64,000 nucleotides of DNA from Myxococcus sp. RHSTA-1-4 (GTDB taxonomy: Bacteria; Myxococcota; Myxococcia; Myxococcales; Myxococcaceae). Positions 62,220 through 64,000 of this stretch are shown one piece after another. A program made the position numbers and the translations under genes. How positions within the stretch are numbered: position 1 is the first letter of the stretch; each line of letters opens with the position of its first letter. The DNA is taken from contig NZ_JAIQDG010000028.1 of assembly GCF_020037125.1 (NCBI RefSeq), forward strand, positions 62,001 to 126,000, read 5' to 3'. The notes below the pieces were generated by a model. It was not told the DNA's origin. It ran no database searches and worked only from the letters and a program-made list of their open reading frames with translations.

Positions 62220-64000
62220 GTGGAGACGTGGGTGACGCCGTTCGAGCCGCAGCCAGCACCGGGGGAGACTCCGGAGAGCTTCCCGAGCCCCTTCGATGAG
62301 GCGGGCCCGCATGCGCTCGCACGCCAGGCCGCGGAGCTGCTGCAAGCGGAGCTTCGCGCGGGGGCCATCGCCCCTGGGCTTCCGGCGGCAGCGCTCGACA
62401 CGCCGGAGGGCGGGAAGATGTTCGGCGTGCTCGTCGTGCGCGAGCCCGGCGGACGCCTCGGGTTCCTCCGCGCCTTCTCCGGCATGCTCGCGGGGCGCTG
62501 GGATGTCCCCGGCTTCGTTTCCCCACTCTTTGACCGCGAGGAGCGAGCGCGGCTGGAGCCCGAAGGCGAAGCGGTGGTGAAGGCGCTGCTCGCCCGCGAG
62601 GAGGCGCTTCGCACTTCGCCGGAACTGGCGGCATTGCGCGCCACACATGAAGCCTTGCAGGCGCGCCACACCGCGGAGCGCGCGGCGATGCGGGCGCGGC
62701 ATGAGGAACGGCGGAGGCAACGCCACACGCGCAGGGCGGAGCTCAAGGCTCCATCGGGAGAGGCCGCGAAGCACGCGGACCTCCGCTCACCCGCGCCGGA
62801 GCGTCGAAGCGACCCGCGAGAGGAACGCCGGGCAGAGGCGCTCGGAGAGGCCAGGCGCCGTACGCCCCTCCACGCGCTCCACCGGGAGAGCGGGGGCGAC
62901 AAGCGAGAGATGCCCCAGCCAGAGACGCTCGGAGAGGCCGAGCGGCGCGCGGCGCTCCATGCGCTGGACCAGGAGAGCCGGGGCGACAAGGCGGAGTGGC
63001 GCCGGATGGAGGCGGCCCACGAAGAGGAGCGGCGGGCACTCGCGCCGAAGCTCGCGCGGCTGGAGCGCCGGCTCCGAGCGCATGAACGGCTGCGGCAGTT
63101 CGTCTGCCGCTCGCTCATGAAGCGCATCCACGACACGTACCCGGTGCCCAACGCGCGCGGCGAGCGCCGCCCGCTGCGCGCCCTGTTCACGTCGGGGGAG
63201 CCGCCCTCGGGCGCCGCGGACTGCGCCGCTCCGAAGCTCCTCGCCCATGCCTTCACCCACGGCCTCCAGCCGCTGGCGCTCGCGGAGTTCTGGTGGGGCG
63301 CCCCGCCGCTCGCCGGGGGCCGTGTCTCCGGTGCGTTCTATGCCGCGTGCCGGGACAAGTGCGGCCCCCTCCTGCCCTTCATGCTGGAGGGCCTGCCCGT
63401 CGCCGCCCCACGGGCCTTCGCGCCCCCCGTGTCCCGGAGCGGAGGGCTGTCCATCGTCTTCGAGGACGCGTGGCTCGTCGTGGTGGACAAGCCGTGTGAT
63501 TTGCTCTCCGTCCCGGGCCGGGGAGCCTCGCTGACGGACTCGGTGCTCACGCGGCTGCGCGCCCGGTATCCGCACGCCACGGGCCCGCTGCTCGCGCACC
63601 GGCTGGACCTGGACACATCCGGGCTGCTCGTCGCCGCGCTCGACCTGGAGACGTACACGGCCCTGCAACGGCAGTTCGTCCAGCGCGAGGTCCACAAGCG
63701 CTACGTGGCCTGGGTCCAGGGGCACGTCCGGGGCGAGCGGGGCACCATCGACTTCCCCATGCGCGTGGACCTCGACGACCGGCCCCGGCAGATTCACGAC
63801 CCCGTGCACGGCAAGCCCGCGATGACGGAGTGGCACGTCCTGGAGCGGAGCGGCGAGCACACCCGCGTGGCCTTCTTCCCCCACACCGGCAGGACGCACC
63901 AGCTGCGCGTCCACGCTGCGCATCCGCTCGGCCTGGGCGCGCCCATCGTCGGAGACCGCCTCTACGGACACCCGGGCGGCCGGCTGCTCCTGCACGCGGA
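62220..64000 (+). CDS. Long RluA-family pseudouridine synthase (right end cut)
   Basis: The open reading frame runs from GTG 62220 through the right edge (593 codons seen). This is the long RluA type (also common in Vibrio and Shewanella): an N-terminal domain with GKMFGVLVVREPGGRLGFLR and AFSGMLAG (~75-100), a ~130-residue Arg/Glu-rich coiled coil (~150-275), a mid block with PKLLAHAF and LAEFWWGAPP, and the catalytic synthase domain with AHRLDLDTSGLL (D463). The substrate would be uridine in rRNA or tRNA. Inside the coiled coil a segment recurs nearly exactly (ALGEARRRTPLHALHRES and TLGEAERRAALHALDQES). A stop is not reached. Confidence 0.9.
   Translation, partial: METWVTPFEPQPAPGETPESFPSPFDEAGPHALARQAAELLQAELRAGAIAPGLPAAALDTPEGGKMFGVLVVREPGGRLGFLRAFSGMLAGRWDVPGFVSPLFDREERARLEPEGEAVVKALLAREEALRTSPELAALRATHEALQARHTAERAAMRARHEERRRQRHTRRAELKAPSGEAAKHADLRSPAPERRSDPREERRAEALGEARRRTPLHALHRESGGDKREMPQPETLGEAERRAALHALDQESRGDKAEWRRMEAAHEEERRALAPKLARLERRLRAHERLRQFVCRSLMKRIHDTYPVPNARGERRPLRALFTSGEPPSGAADCAAPKLLAHAFTHGLQPLALAEFWWGAPPLAGGRVSGAFYAACRDKCGPLLPFMLEGLPVAAPRAFAPPVSRSGGLSIVFEDAWLVVVDKPCDLLSVPGRGASLTDSVLTRLRARYPHATGPLLAHRLDLDTSGLLVAALDLETYTALQRQFVQREVHKRYVAWVQGHVRGERGTIDFPMRVDLDDRPRQIHDPVHGKPAMTEWHVLERSGEHTRVAFFPHTGRTHQLRVHAAHPLGLGAPIVGDRLYGHPGGRLLLHA

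Overview
ORGANISM. High-GC, gene-dense chromosomal DNA typical of a myxobacterium (Myxococcota, probably the Myxococcus/Corallococcus/Pyxidicoccus group). The evidence is the strong G/C third-position bias, a Ser/Thr protein kinase, a sigma-54 enhancer-binding activator, many large lipoproteins (kelch, choice-of-anchor-D, CAP, Cys-rich), a Thg1-like protein, and frequent GTG starts. I see no rRNA, tRNA, insertion sequence, phage or CRISPR locus. About 53 protein genes are supported; the first and last are cut by the window edges. LAYOUT. 1-4.8 kb: a lipid-type island. A four-gene minus-strand operon (BtaA-like SAM-dependent aminocarboxypropyl transferase, GNAT, heme-oxygenase-like diiron oxidase, YigZ/IMPACT protein) is divergent from a plus-strand pair (membrane fatty-acid desaturase, PAP2/Aur1-type phosphotransferase). 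A 12-bp palindrome lies between them. 4.9-10.2 kb: an MFS exporter, then an AcoR-like sigma-54 activator and an aldehyde dehydrogenase with a well-formed -24/-12 promoter and upstream palindromes. 10.3-13.6 kb: an envelope operon (CAP lipoprotein, DUF350, transglutaminase-like), then an RNA-repair-like pair (Thg1-like 3'-5' polymerase and a polynucleotide-kinase-like P-loop protein). 13.9-22 kb: Upf1-like helicase, a small protein, alpha/beta hydrolase, a 1001-aa choice-of-anchor-D lipoprotein and a Ser/Thr kinase. 22-34.6 kb: housekeeping and metabolism (ttcA-terB-phnD-like operon, RNase D, M1 and M32 peptidases, O-methyltransferase, RF3). 34.7-37.1 kb: a voltage-gated K+ channel-like gene and a helix-hairpin-helix gene, divergent across a seven-unit, ~73-bp tandem array with a conserved 19-nt hairpin core. 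37.2-43.5 kb: secreted lipase, kelch lipoprotein, and a three-gene ABC-2 exporter. 43.6-55.3 kb: Rsm22-type methyltransferase, peptidases, a response regulator beside a DUF4339/J-like/PilZ protein, a histidine kinase, an FNR-type reductase, PlsC and an RlmL-type rRNA methyltransferase. 55.4-64 kb: Cys-repeat lipoprotein, 7TM chemoreceptor, P2-type cation ATPase divergent from a tandem universal stress protein, and a long RluA-type pseudouridine synthase running off the right edge. HOW GENES WORK TOGETHER. The most promising undescribed system is the 1-4.8 kb island. Its enzyme set could build and tailor an amino-acid-headed lipid: head-group transfer from SAM, N-acylation, oxidation, desaturation and phospho-headgroup exchange. 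This assignment is inference from families and operon structure. The Thg1-like/kinase pair (RNA end repair) and the hairpin repeat array are the next most interesting.
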